NCBI RefSeq assembly: GCF_001544875.2
Contig: NZ_FCOA02000002.1
Span: 248,001-312,000 of the forward strand
Reading direction: 5' to 3'
From: Caballeronia hypogeia
GTDB taxonomy: Bacteria; Pseudomonadota; Gammaproteobacteria; Burkholderiales; Burkholderiaceae
DNA: 64,000 nt
The first letter of the stretch is position 1. Each line of letters opens with the position of its first letter. Position numbers and translations under genes: made by a program. The notes under the pieces were generated by a model, which saw nothing but the letters and a program-made list of their open reading frames with translations, was not told where the DNA came from and did no database searches. This document shows positions 32,380-40,696 of the stretch, one piece after another.

Positions 32380-33273
32380 TCAGCTATTGGCGTGACGCCC
32401 GACTTGCCGGTCCATCCACGCGAGAAACTTCGCCACGCGTGGCAATCCCGCGTTCTGGCTCGGGTAAACCAGATGATGCGCATCCACCTCGACCGCATAT
32501 TCGCGGCCGAACACGGGCACGAGCGAGCCACGTTCGAGATGCCTCGAAGCGAGCATGGTGCTCTCGAGCGCAATCCCGTGACCCAGCGCGGCGGCTTCGA
32601 GGGACATGTACGAGCGATCGAACGAGAAGTCGAACGCCTTGCGCTTCACCGCGACGCCGAACTTGCCGAACCACTGCTGCCATTGCACGAGCGGAGACTC
32701 GGAGAGGATCAGGCGGCGCTCGAGCAGATCATCCGGCGATGAAACGGGAAAGCGCGCGAGATAGTCGCGCGATGCGAGCGGCGCGATGGTTTCGTGAGGC
32801 AAGGTTTTGACTTCGATATCGGTCCAGTGCGCGTAACCGTGACGCACGGCGATATCGTAGTAACCCGAGGTGAACGACACATCTTCGTACGAGCACGCGA
32901 GGTTCATCTGGATATCGCCGTTCGCTTCCTGGAACGCGGCAAGCCTCGGCAGCAGCCACATCAGCCCGAAGCTCGGGCTCGAATGAATCCGCAATATCTC
33001 GACCGATGTTTCGCTCGACGCCCGCTCGGTCGCGCGATTGAGTTCGGCGAGCGCACCGGTTACGTCGGAGAGATATTGCGTGCCTGTCGGCGTCAGCACG
33101 AGACCGCGCCCGAGCCGCGTGAAGAGCGGCCGGCCCACGATGCTTTCCAGATTCGCCAGTTGATGGCTGACGGCGGAAGGCGTGAGGCCGAGTTCGTCGG
33201 CGGCGCGGTTCACGCTCTTCGTGCGCGCGACGCTTTCGAACGCGATGATGGATTTCAGCGGAGGAAGGCGCAT
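32380..33273 (-). CDS. LysR-family regulator (GcvA-like)
   Basis: A 297-residue LysR-type regulator. The N-terminal winged helix-turn-helix spans about 1-65 (LKSIIAFESVARTKSVNRAADELGLTPSAVSHQL, given here as one motif region at residues 6-40). The effector-binding periplasmic-protein-like domain follows (about 90-290). The MRLPPLKSIIAFE opening is typical of GcvA-like members. It lies upstream of and in the same direction as the SDR-MFS-transketolase operon, 93 bases from its first gene, and six bases downstream of the AhpD-like gene. It is the natural candidate regulator of that operon. Confidence 0.88.
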   Translation of the reverse strand: MRLPPLKSIIAFESVARTKSVNRAADELGLTPSAVSHQLANLESIVGRPLFTRLGRGLVLTPTGTQYLSDVTGALAELNRATERASSETSVEILRIHSSPSFGLMWLLPRLAAFQEANGDIQMNLACSYEDVSFTSGYYDIAVRHGYAHWTDIEVKTLPHETIAPLASRDYLARFPVSSPDDLLERRLILSESPLVQWQQWFGKFGVAVKRKAFDFSFDRSYMSLEAAALGHGIALESTMLASRHLERGSLVPVFGREYAVEVDAHHLVYPSQNAGLPRVAKFLAWMDRQVGRHANS

Positions 33274-33279
33274 GGCAGC

Positions 33280-33867
33280 TTACTTCGGCGCTTTCGGCAC
33301 GCGTCCCATCAGGAAGAACTCGTCGTTGGGCCGCATCGAAATAACGTTGGCCATGCGGTTCGACAAGCCGAAGAACGCGGTGATCGCGGCGATGTCCCAC
33401 GCGTCTTCATCGCTGAAACCGTGGGCGTGGAGCGCGGCGAAGTCGGCATCGTCCACCGTGCCCGATGCACGGCACACCTTCAGTGCGAAATCGAGCATGG
33501 CCCTTTGGCGCGGCGTGATATCCGCCTTGCGATGATTCACCGCGACCTGATCCGCGACCAGCGCGTTCTTCTCGTAGATGCGCAGGATGGCTCCGTGCGC
33601 GACGACGCAATAGAGGCAATCGTTCACCGCGCTCGTCGCAACGACGATCATCTCGCGCTCGCCTTTGGAGAGGCCGCCTTCCTTCAGCATCAGTGCATCG
33701 TGATAGGCGAAGAACGCGCGGAATTCGTCGGGCCGATGCGCGAGCGTGAGGAACACGTTGGGCACGAAGCCCGCTTTCTCCTGCACTTCGAGAATGCGCG
33801 CGCGGATATCGTCGGGCCAGTCTTGCGGATCGGGAACCGGATAGCGGCTGATGGGCTTATGCGTCAT
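33280..33867 (-). CDS. AhpD-like peroxidase-related protein
   Basis: A 195-residue carboxymuconolactone-decarboxylase/AhpD-fold protein of the peroxidase-related group. The redox CxxC motif is present (NDCLYCVVAHG), with the following His, in the order seen in AhpD. GFSDEDAWDIAAITAFFGLSNRMAN is the C-terminal family signature, located at about residues 150-175. It probably reduces peroxides or acts as an alkylhydroperoxidase-like redox partner. It is followed closely by the LysR gene and so may be co-transcribed with it. No link to the sugar operon chemistry is obvious. Confidence 0.88.
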   Translation of the reverse strand: MTHKPISRYPVPDPQDWPDDIRARILEVQEKAGFVPNVFLTLAHRPDEFRAFFAYHDALMLKEGGLSKGEREMIVVATSAVNDCLYCVVAHGAILRIYEKNALVADQVAVNHRKADITPRQRAMLDFALKVCRASGTVDDADFAALHAHGFSDEDAWDIAAITAFFGLSNRMANVISMRPNDEFFLMGRVPKAPK

Positions 33868-33926
33868 GGCGTCTCGTCGTGGGTTCGGTGCGTTGGCGTT
33901 GAACGCACATTGTAGAGCGACGTTCC

Positions 33927-36536
33927 CTAACGCGTGACGGTCAGCGATGCCAGCAGCTTGAGCAGGCTGTCCACGTTCACCGGCTTCACGAAGTGATAGT
34001 CGAAGCCCGCCGACTGCGCGCGCAGCCGGTCCTCGGCCTGTCCGTATCCGGTAATGGCGATCAGCAACGGGGTCGTGTCGCCCTTGCGGCGCAGGCGGCG
34101 GGCGAGCTCATAGCCGTCGATATCGGGCAGGCCGATATCGAGCAGCGCGACGTCGGGCTGCAAGGGCTGGGCGGCCTCCAGCGCTTCCGACGAGGAATAC
34201 GCGACGCGCGCGACATGGCCTTCGGACTCGCACAGCATGGCGAGCGAATCGGCGGCGTCGCGGTTATCGTCGACCACGAGGATGCGCAGCGCCGCGCGCG
34301 CCTCGCGCACGCCGCTATCGGAAAGGGCGAGCGCGGAATGCCGCTCGTGATGCTGCAGGCGCGGCAGCCGCACGGTCACGGTCGTGCCGAGACCCGGTCC
34401 GGGACTCTGCACGGTGATCGTGCCTTTGTGCATCTCGACGAGCTTCTTGACGAGCGACAAGCCGATGCCGAGCCCGCCGTTCGAACGGTCGAGCGTGCGC
34501 TCGCCTTGCGAGAACAGCTCGAACACCTTCGGCAGCAGATCGGCGGAAATGCCCGTGCCCGTATCGGCGATGACGATGGCGACCCATTGGTCATCGGCCT
34601 GCACGCTGACCGTGATGCGGCCTTGCTCCGGCGTGTACTTGCTCGCGTTGTTCAGCACGTTCACGAGAATCTGCGAGAGCCGCGTCGGGTCGCCGCAGAC
34701 CCAGGTGGTGGCGTCCGACACATCGACGTGAATGCTTTGCGAGCGTCCCTCGACCATGCCCGCGATCGCCTCGACCGCGTGATAGACGGCGGTGCCGACG
34801 AGGATCGGCTCAAGTTGCAGCGCGATGCGTCCTTGCGTGATGCGCGATACTTCGAGCAGATCGTCGACGATGCGCGTCATGTGCTCCACCTGCCTGCGCA
34901 TCAGATCGATCAGCTCGCGCCGATGCTTCTCGACATCCTGATCCTTCTGCAGCAGCGCGATGGCGGTGCGCAGCGGCGCGAGCGGATTGCGCAACTCATG
35001 CGCGAGCATGGCGAGAAATTCATCCTTGCGGCGGCCCGATTCGCGCAACATCAACTCCATGTGCTTGCGCTCGGTCATGTCGATCACGCTGCCGATGATG
35101 CGCAGCGGCTTGCCGTCCTTGCTGCGTTGAAGCAGGGCGCTTCCCTGCATCCACTGTTCGCCATGAAGGTTGCTCACGCGAAACTCGAAGTGGCCGCCCG
35201 GATCTTCGCCCGCCGCGAGGCTGCGCACATAGCGGTCGAGCGTGGCGCTGTCGTCGGGATGCACGCGCGCGAGCGCGGCCTCGTAGCCGAGCGTCTCGCT
35301 GAACTGCCGCTCGCCTCCGGTTTCGATGGCGAGCGTCCACGTCTCGAGCTCCAGCGACGCGATATGAATCTTCGCGGCCTGCATCGCGACCGTGAGACGC
35401 AGGCTGCGCGCTTCGATCGCGGCCTGCGCCTCGAAGCGCGGCGTCACGTCGGTCGTGGTCCCGAACCATTCCTGCAGATTGCCTTGTTCGTCATACAGCG
35501 GTGCGGCATGCGCCTGCACCATGCGATAGGCGCCGTCGCGCCGGTACATGCGAAAGGTGAGCGTGCGCGCGGTGCCTTCCTTCAATGCTTCGAGCCACGC
35601 CTGATGCGTGCGCTCGCGATCCTCGGGATGAATGAAATCGAGCCAGCCCCAGCCCGACAACACTTCGGGAGAGACGCCGGTGAAGGTCTCCCATTCGCCG
35701 CCCGAAGGACGGATCTCGCCGTTCGCGTCGGCCGACCACACGAGCGCGCCCGTCGATTCGACCAGCGCGCGATAACGCCGCTCGGAAAGGCTCAGGCGGT
35801 CTTCGTCGGCACGTTGCGTGCTGATGTCGAAGCTCACGCCATAGACGCGCGCGAGCACGCCGTGACGATCGAACTCGGGATGGCCGCGCATGCGCAACCA
35901 GCGGCGTGCGCCGGGGTCCGCCTCCAGCACGAAGTCGAATTCGAACGGACCGCCATCGCGCAATGCTTCGGTGAGCTTGCGCTGAAACGGCTCGCGATAT
36001 TCGGGCGCGACGCGATCCCATACTTCCGAGAGCAGGACGGCTTCAGTACCTGGCGGAAAGGAATAGAGCGCGGCGAGTTGCGCGGTCATGCGCACGACGC
36101 GCGTTTTCATGTCCCATTCCCACGCGCCCATGCGCGCGCCCGCGAACGCGGCCTGCAGACGCCGCTCGCTCGCCTCGTACATGGACCATGCGTGCCGGCA
36201 CTCGTGGATGTCGATCGCGACCCCCACGGTGTCGCCGATCTGTCCTTCCTCGTCGCGGCGCGACTGGAGATGCAACGTGTGCCAGCGGAAGGCGCCGTCG
36301 TGGCGCAACAGGCGCACGTCGACGTTGCGCAGCAACGTGCCGTCGCGCATCTGCCGCAGCGCGTCGAGAACGGGCGGGATGTCGTCCGGATGGACAAAAG
36401 CTTTCCAGTGCCGTCCGACCAGTTCGGGAAATGCAACGCCGAGATAACGGCACGCCCACGGATTTGCGTACTGGATGACCCCGTCGCGCGCCGCGCGCCA
36501 TACGAACGACGGTAAAAAATGAGCAGGATCGTGCAT
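33927..36536 (-). CDS. Multi-PAS hybrid sensor histidine kinase
   Basis: An 869-residue cytoplasmic sensor kinase without membrane helices. There are four PAS/PAC modules (about 5-115, 130-245, 250-370, 375-490), a HisKA domain with phospho-acceptor His in LAMLAHELRNPLAPL, a HATPase domain with the N box NVLNNASKY, G1 DTGTGI and G2 GGLGIGLSLV, and a C-terminal receiver domain with the acidic pocket VVDDN and phospho-Asp in LLDIGLPDIDG (about 745-869). The PAS modules resemble PAS_3 and could bind small ligands or sense redox; no cofactor residue is clear. No separate response regulator is adjacent. An AAGGA site precedes the start. Confidence 0.93.
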   Translation of the reverse strand: MHDPAHFLPSFVWRAARDGVIQYANPWACRYLGVAFPELVGRHWKAFVHPDDIPPVLDALRQMRDGTLLRNVDVRLLRHDGAFRWHTLHLQSRRDEEGQIGDTVGVAIDIHECRHAWSMYEASERRLQAAFAGARMGAWEWDMKTRVVRMTAQLAALYSFPPGTEAVLLSEVWDRVAPEYREPFQRKLTEALRDGGPFEFDFVLEADPGARRWLRMRGHPEFDRHGVLARVYGVSFDISTQRADEDRLSLSERRYRALVESTGALVWSADANGEIRPSGGEWETFTGVSPEVLSGWGWLDFIHPEDRERTHQAWLEALKEGTARTLTFRMYRRDGAYRMVQAHAAPLYDEQGNLQEWFGTTTDVTPRFEAQAAIEARSLRLTVAMQAAKIHIASLELETWTLAIETGGERQFSETLGYEAALARVHPDDSATLDRYVRSLAAGEDPGGHFEFRVSNLHGEQWMQGSALLQRSKDGKPLRIIGSVIDMTERKHMELMLRESGRRKDEFLAMLAHELRNPLAPLRTAIALLQKDQDVEKHRRELIDLMRRQVEHMTRIVDDLLEVSRITQGRIALQLEPILVGTAVYHAVEAIAGMVEGRSQSIHVDVSDATTWVCGDPTRLSQILVNVLNNASKYTPEQGRITVSVQADDQWVAIVIADTGTGISADLLPKVFELFSQGERTLDRSNGGLGIGLSLVKKLVEMHKGTITVQSPGPGLGTTVTVRLPRLQHHERHSALALSDSGVREARAALRILVVDDNRDAADSLAMLCESEGHVARVAYSSSEALEAAQPLQPDVALLDIGLPDIDGYELARRLRRKGDTTPLLIAITGYGQAEDRLRAQSAGFDYHFVKPVNVDSLLKLLASLTVTR

Positions 36537-36620
36537 TGAGCGTCCTTGCTTCCGTATTTGGCGAGACGCGTCGCCTGGCGCGGCATCGAGAGCAGCGATA
36601 GCTTAGGGATACCATACAAC

Positions 36621-36643
36621 AAAAGCTATGCGATATAGCTTTT
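36621..36643. promoter_or_regulatory. 23-base perfect palindrome upstream of the kinase
   Basis: Arms AAAAGCTAT (36621-36629) and ATAGCTTTT (36635-36643) around GCGAT, 85 bases before the kinase start and about 150 bases beyond the stop of the small gene at 36793. The AT-rich, perfectly symmetric form fits an operator better than a terminator. A second, shorter palindrome (GGCGA/TCGCC, 36560-36575) lies nearer the start. Confidence 0.45.
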
Positions 36644-36792
36644 GAAGGCGTCATACGGAAACATGGAAATGGACGGGAAGAAATTGCTGAATACCCTTGC
36701 GAAAAGTGTTCACTCGTTCGCCCGACCAGGCGATGCAGAATGTCAAAGTTATAAAAGACCGTCCAATCATCTAATGAATTGAAGCAAAGTTA

Positions 36793-37011
36793 TCAGCCAG
36801 CTTCACCGACATCCTTGGGATTCGGCATGTCCGCTTTTTCGATCTTGTCGCGTTGCGGTGGCGCGGGTTCGTTTTTCATCGCGCGCTTCTGTTCGTCGGA
36901 AAGACGGCGATCCGCGACATTCGGATCGTCGGGCGTTTGCTTCGGCGGCGTCGGGCGATCAGTCTGCTCGTTGGTTTGTTCGCTCGCTTGCTGGTTTGCT
37001 GGCTGATTCAT
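36793..37011 (-). CDS. Small hydrophilic protein, 72 residues
   Basis: A short, highly polar protein with a Gln/Asn/Thr-rich beginning (MNQPANQQASEQTNEQTD) and a Pro/Asp/Lys-rich remainder, with no hydrophobic core segment, so it is probably intrinsically disordered. I chose ATG 37011 because AGGAG lies about eight bases upstream; the frame is open for 30 more codons but without a ribosome site. I recognise no family. It is transcribed toward the kinase gene but separated from it by 256 bases that include a palindrome, and is divergent from the aldose epimerase gene. Confidence 0.6.
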   Translation of the reverse strand: MNQPANQQASEQTNEQTDRPTPPKQTPDDPNVADRRLSDEQKRAMKNEPAPPQRDKIEKADMPNPKDVGEAG

Positions 37012-37152
37012 GAGGCGCTCCTGGTCGTCATCGATGAAGTCTCGCTTCACGTGCGAACGCGCATGTCCCGTGCCCGGGCATAGGTCATGCTCACGACGCA
37101 TCCCGACGTACGCCGCGAAGGCAGCATCGAACGCTTTTCTCTCAAGCCGCTT

Positions 37153-38307
37153 ATGTCACTCACGGACCTCGTCATCATCCGTTTTGCCGCTGCAACATGC
37201 GCGGCCCTGATCCCGCTTGGCGGATGGGCCGCATCGGTCGCGTCGGCGCCGTATGGGACGACGCGGCAGGGTCAGCAGGTCACGCAATACACGCTTTCCA
37301 ACTCGCGCGGCGTGACGATGAACTGCATCACGTATGGCGGCGTCGTGACGCGGCTCGATGTGCCGGACCGGCGCGGGCATCGCGCGGATATCGTGCTCGG
37401 TTTCGGCTCGCTGGCCGACTACGAAAAGTACAACGGCAAGATTCACTTTGGCGGTCTCATCGGGCGCTACGCAAACCGAATCGCCGATGGCCGCTTCGAA
37501 CTCGAAGGTCACACGTGGAAGCTGCCCGTCAACGAGCCGCCCAATACGCTGCATGGCGGGCCGCATGGCTTCGATGAAAAGGTCTGGAGCGTCGTGCGAA
37601 CGTTTCAGGGCGCGCAGGGCGCGGGCGTGCAGCTGCGCTACGTGAGTCCCGACGGCGAGAACGGCTTTCCCGGCACGCTCACGGTCGATGTGACCTACAC
37701 GCTCACGGACGACAACGAAGTGCGCATCGACTATCGCGCGAAGACCGACAAGCCGACTGTCGTGAACCTCACGAATCACAGTTACTTCAATCTCGCGGGC
37801 GAAGGCAGCGGCAGTGTCGAAGGGCAGCTCATCATGATCGCCGCGTCGAGCTATACGCCCGTGCGGCCCGATTCGATTCCCACCGGCGAACTCGCGAGCG
37901 TCGAGAACACGCCGCTGGATCTGCGTGCACTGACGCCGATCGGCGCGCGGCTGCGTTCGTCGTTTCAGCAGATGCGCTATGCGCACGGCTACGATCACAA
38001 CTGGAAGCTGAACAAGAACGGCCAGCGCAACGGCGAACCGACCTTCGCGGCGCGCGTCTACGATCCGTCGAGCGGCCGCGTGCTCGACGTCTACACGACG
38101 CAGCCCGGGCTCCAGTTCTACGCGGGCAACGGCCTCGATGGCGGCGTGACAGGCACGTCGGGCGCGGCGTATCGGCAAACCGATGGCTTCGCACTCGAAG
38201 CCGGGCATTTCCCCGATTCGCCGAATCACGCCACATTCCCGTCGACCGAGCTCAAGCCCGGCGACGAGTATCACGAAGTCACCGTATGGAAGATCGGTGT
38301 GCGCTAG
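37153..38307 (+). CDS. Aldose 1-epimerase (galactose mutarotase), exported
   Basis: A 384-residue mutarotase that interconverts alpha and beta anomers of aldoses. The beta-sandwich fold landmarks are GLIGRYANRIADGRF, NTLHGGPHGFD (substrate His), VVNLTNHSYFNLAGEG (catalytic His) and the catalytic Glu in GFALEAGHFPDSPN near the C-terminus. An N-terminal hydrophobic segment (about residues 8-28, ending WAASVA) looks like a signal peptide, so it probably acts in the periplasm. ATG 37153 gives a compact signal peptide; ATG 37087 is an alternative, and neither has a strong ribosome site. It converges on the serine hydrolase gene, with two bases between stops. Confidence 0.88.
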   Translation: MSLTDLVIIRFAAATCAALIPLGGWAASVASAPYGTTRQGQQVTQYTLSNSRGVTMNCITYGGVVTRLDVPDRRGHRADIVLGFGSLADYEKYNGKIHFGGLIGRYANRIADGRFELEGHTWKLPVNEPPNTLHGGPHGFDEKVWSVVRTFQGAQGAGVQLRYVSPDGENGFPGTLTVDVTYTLTDDNEVRIDYRAKTDKPTVVNLTNHSYFNLAGEGSGSVEGQLIMIAASSYTPVRPDSIPTGELASVENTPLDLRALTPIGARLRSSFQQMRYAHGYDHNWKLNKNGQRNGEPTFAARVYDPSSGRVLDVYTTQPGLQFYAGNGLDGGVTGTSGAAYRQTDGFALEAGHFPDSPNHATFPSTELKPGDEYHEVTVWKIGVR

Positions 38308-38309
38308 CG

Positions 38310-39503
38310 TCAGAGCCGGGGCCGGTCGGCAGGATCGACCTGTGTGCCGGGTATGCCTCGAGTGCGCGCGCTGATGTCGAGTTCACGCCGCAAGGCCGCG
38401 CTGCGTTCCTTCGAGGGCCGTGCATGATCCGCATTGTCGAGCGCGGGGATCACATAGTTGTTGACCATCTGGCGGAAGATCTGGAGATTCTTCGCGTCAC
38501 GCAGACCGCCATCGACTGACATGACGCTCGTCATCACGATCACCGTGTTGCGCTCGGGCAGCACCGTGATGAACTGCCCCTTGAAGCCCATCGCGTCGAA
38601 TTCCGGCTCGTTCTGCACGACGTTGTTGATCCACCAGTAGTAGCCGAAGTAAGGCGCGACGCCCGGCGATGTCATCTGCGCGATCCATGGCTCGGGCACG
38701 ATCTGACGACCTTGCCAGCGGCCATGGTCGAGCACGAGCATGCCGATTTTCGCCATGTCCACCGCGCGTAGCCGCAAGCCCCATCCCGCCGAAACGAGAC
38801 CAGAACGGTCGGCGCGCGTCCACATGGCGTGCTTCATGCCGAGCGGCGCGAACAGATTCGCCTGTGCATATTGCTCGACGGGTTCGTGGGCAGCGGCGCT
38901 CAGCATGGCGGCTGCCAGGATCGGGTTGATGTCCGTGTATTCGAACTCCGAGCCGGGTGCGGCTTTGGGATTGGTTTCGGCCGCAAGCTTCAGTCGATCG
39001 GGCGCGGCGTAATAGATGGGATCGTCTTTCGGCTTGAAGTCGTAGTGCAGTCCACTCGACATGGAGAGCACATGTTTCAATTCGACCTTGCGCTTGTCGG
39101 CGAAATCGGCGCGCAGGTCGGGACGCCATGCGGCAAGCTTCGTCGCGACCGAATCGTCGAGACCGATCTTGCCCTGGCCGATCAGTATGCCCGCGACCAT
39201 CGACGTTACCGACTTCGTGACCGAGTACAACTCGAAGTTCGAATCGCGCGATACGCCCGCGCCATAGCGCTCGAAAATCAGCTTGCCGTCCTTCACGACG
39301 AGCAGGCTGTATACCTCGAGCTTCTGCTCGCGAATCCATTGAGAAAGGCGCACGAGCTCGCGCGAATCGACGCCCGCATCTTCGGGCGATGCTTGCGTGA
39401 GTCCTGTTTCGTTCAGCGGCGCGGCCTGTGCTGCATGTGCGCTCGCAAGCGATATCGCAACGACGGCCGGCGTGATGCATTTCAGCAGCATGCGTGGCTT
39501 CAT
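38310..39503 (-). CDS. Periplasmic serine hydrolase, beta-lactamase/NylB-like (copy 2)
   Basis: A 397-residue serine hydrolase of the class C beta-lactamase fold (PF00144 type), close in layout to 6-aminohexanoate-dimer hydrolases. A signal peptide ends near AQA-A (about residue 27). The nucleophile motif SxxK is SVTK (Ser94, Lys97), and the Tyr motif region is FEYTDINP. It is the last gene of the GntR-linked operon, starting two bases after the stop of a clearly homologous copy, so the two arose by tandem duplication. The substrate may be an amide, ester or short oligomer hydrolysed before uptake. Confidence 0.88.
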   Translation of the reverse strand: MKPRMLLKCITPAVVAISLASAHAAQAAPLNETGLTQASPEDAGVDSRELVRLSQWIREQKLEVYSLLVVKDGKLIFERYGAGVSRDSNFELYSVTKSVTSMVAGILIGQGKIGLDDSVATKLAAWRPDLRADFADKRKVELKHVLSMSSGLHYDFKPKDDPIYYAAPDRLKLAAETNPKAAPGSEFEYTDINPILAAAMLSAAAHEPVEQYAQANLFAPLGMKHAMWTRADRSGLVSAGWGLRLRAVDMAKIGMLVLDHGRWQGRQIVPEPWIAQMTSPGVAPYFGYYWWINNVVQNEPEFDAMGFKGQFITVLPERNTVIVMTSVMSVDGGLRDAKNLQIFRQMVNNYVIPALDNADHARPSKERSAALRRELDISARTRGIPGTQVDPADRPRL

Positions 39504-39505
39504 GA

Positions 39506-40696
39506 TCAGGTCTCGGGTGCGTCGTTGAATGCGGCAGCGGTGCCGGGCACGCCTTGAGTCTTGTTGCTGCGTTCAAGCTCTTGCTTCAAGGCTTCCGTTT
39601 TGGTCGCCGTGACGACGGGTCGCGCCGAAGGCGTCAACGCGGGCAGGATGAAGTCGTTCACCATGCGCCGATACTGGTTGAGGTACGTGGCGTCGCGCAA
39701 TCCGCCATCGGTGGGCAGCAGGCTCGTCATCACGACGACCGCACGCTGTTTCGGCAGCACCGTGATGAATTGCCCCTTGAAGCCCATTGCGCCGAATTCC
39801 GGTTGTCCCTTTTCGACGACGTGCTGAATCCAGCAGTAGTAGCCATAGTCGGCGGCGGCGGGCGAGGGCGTCGCCATCTGCTTGATCCACGCTTGCGGCA
39901 CGACTTGCCTGCCTCGCCAGCGCCCGTTGTCGAGCATCAGCATGCCGATCTTCGCCATGTCCACCGCGCGCAGACGCAAGCCCCAGCCGCCCGCGACCGC
40001 GCCTTTATCGTCCACCCCGGTCCAGCGGTAGTGCGACATGCCGAGCGGCTCGAAGAGCTTCTTCTTCGCGAAGGCGTCTTCGCGTTCGTGCGCGGCGACG
40101 CTTACCGCCGTGCCGACCAGCACCGGATTCACGTCGATGTAATCGAAGTCCGTGCCGGGCGTCTTCGCGGCGCGCGCGGTCACCGCGACGCGCAGCCGAT
40201 CCGGTGCGCCGTAGTACAGTGGATCGGTGCCTTCGCGTGTCTGATGGCTGAGACCGCTCGACATGGACAGGAGATGGCGCAACTCGATGTCCTGTTTGTC
40301 CGCGAGCTGCGCGGCGAGATCGGGCCGCGCCTTGGCGATCAGCGGCGCGACTCTCGTCGATGGACTCAGCTTCCCTTCGCCTTCGAGCACGCCGACGAGC
40401 AGCGAGGTAATCGTCTTCGTGACCGAGTACAACTCGTAGCTGTTATCGCGCGTGAGGCCGTCGCCGTACCGCTCGAACACGATCTTGCCGTCCTTCACGA
40501 TGACCAGACTGCGCACGTCCAGTCTGTCCGTGCGTATCCATTCCGACATGCGCACCAGCGGCGCCGAATCGACACCGACAGACTCGGGCACGACTGTCGG
40601 CATGTCCTTCGACGCATCGCCCGCCGCATGCGCGGCGACGCAGACCAGCGCCGCTGCCATGGAAGTCATCATCAGCTTCATCGCTCGCACCTTCAT
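39506..40696 (-). CDS. Periplasmic serine hydrolase, beta-lactamase/NylB-like (copy 1)
   Basis: A 396-residue paralogue of the following gene, alignable along its whole length. The signal peptide ends AHA-AG (about residue 25). The SxxK motif is SVTK (Ser91, Lys94) and the Tyr region reads FDYIDVNP. I start at ATG 40696 because it overlaps the dihydropyrimidinase stop as ATGA; a second Met six codons later is also possible. The frame upstream is a shadow of the dihydropyrimidinase. Being exported and in an operon with a cytoplasmic cyclic-amide hydrolase, it may release small substrates in the periplasm for import. Confidence 0.88.
   Translation of the reverse strand: MKVRAMKLMMTSMAAALVCVAAHAAGDASKDMPTVVPESVGVDSAPLVRMSEWIRTDRLDVRSLVIVKDGKIVFERYGDGLTRDNSYELYSVTKTITSLLVGVLEGEGKLSPSTRVAPLIAKARPDLAAQLADKQDIELRHLLSMSSGLSHQTREGTDPLYYGAPDRLRVAVTARAAKTPGTDFDYIDVNPVLVGTAVSVAAHEREDAFAKKKLFEPLGMSHYRWTGVDDKGAVAGGWGLRLRAVDMAKIGMLMLDNGRWRGRQVVPQAWIKQMATPSPAAADYGYYCWIQHVVEKGQPEFGAMGFKGQFITVLPKQRAVVVMTSLLPTDGGLRDATYLNQYRRMVNDFILPALTPSARPVVTATKTEALKQELERSNKTQGVPGTAAAFNDAPET

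Noticed and set aside
33993..36515. An 840-codon plus-strand frame opposite the hybrid kinase
   Set aside because: Antisense shadow; all PAS, HisKA, HATPase and receiver motifs are on the minus strand.
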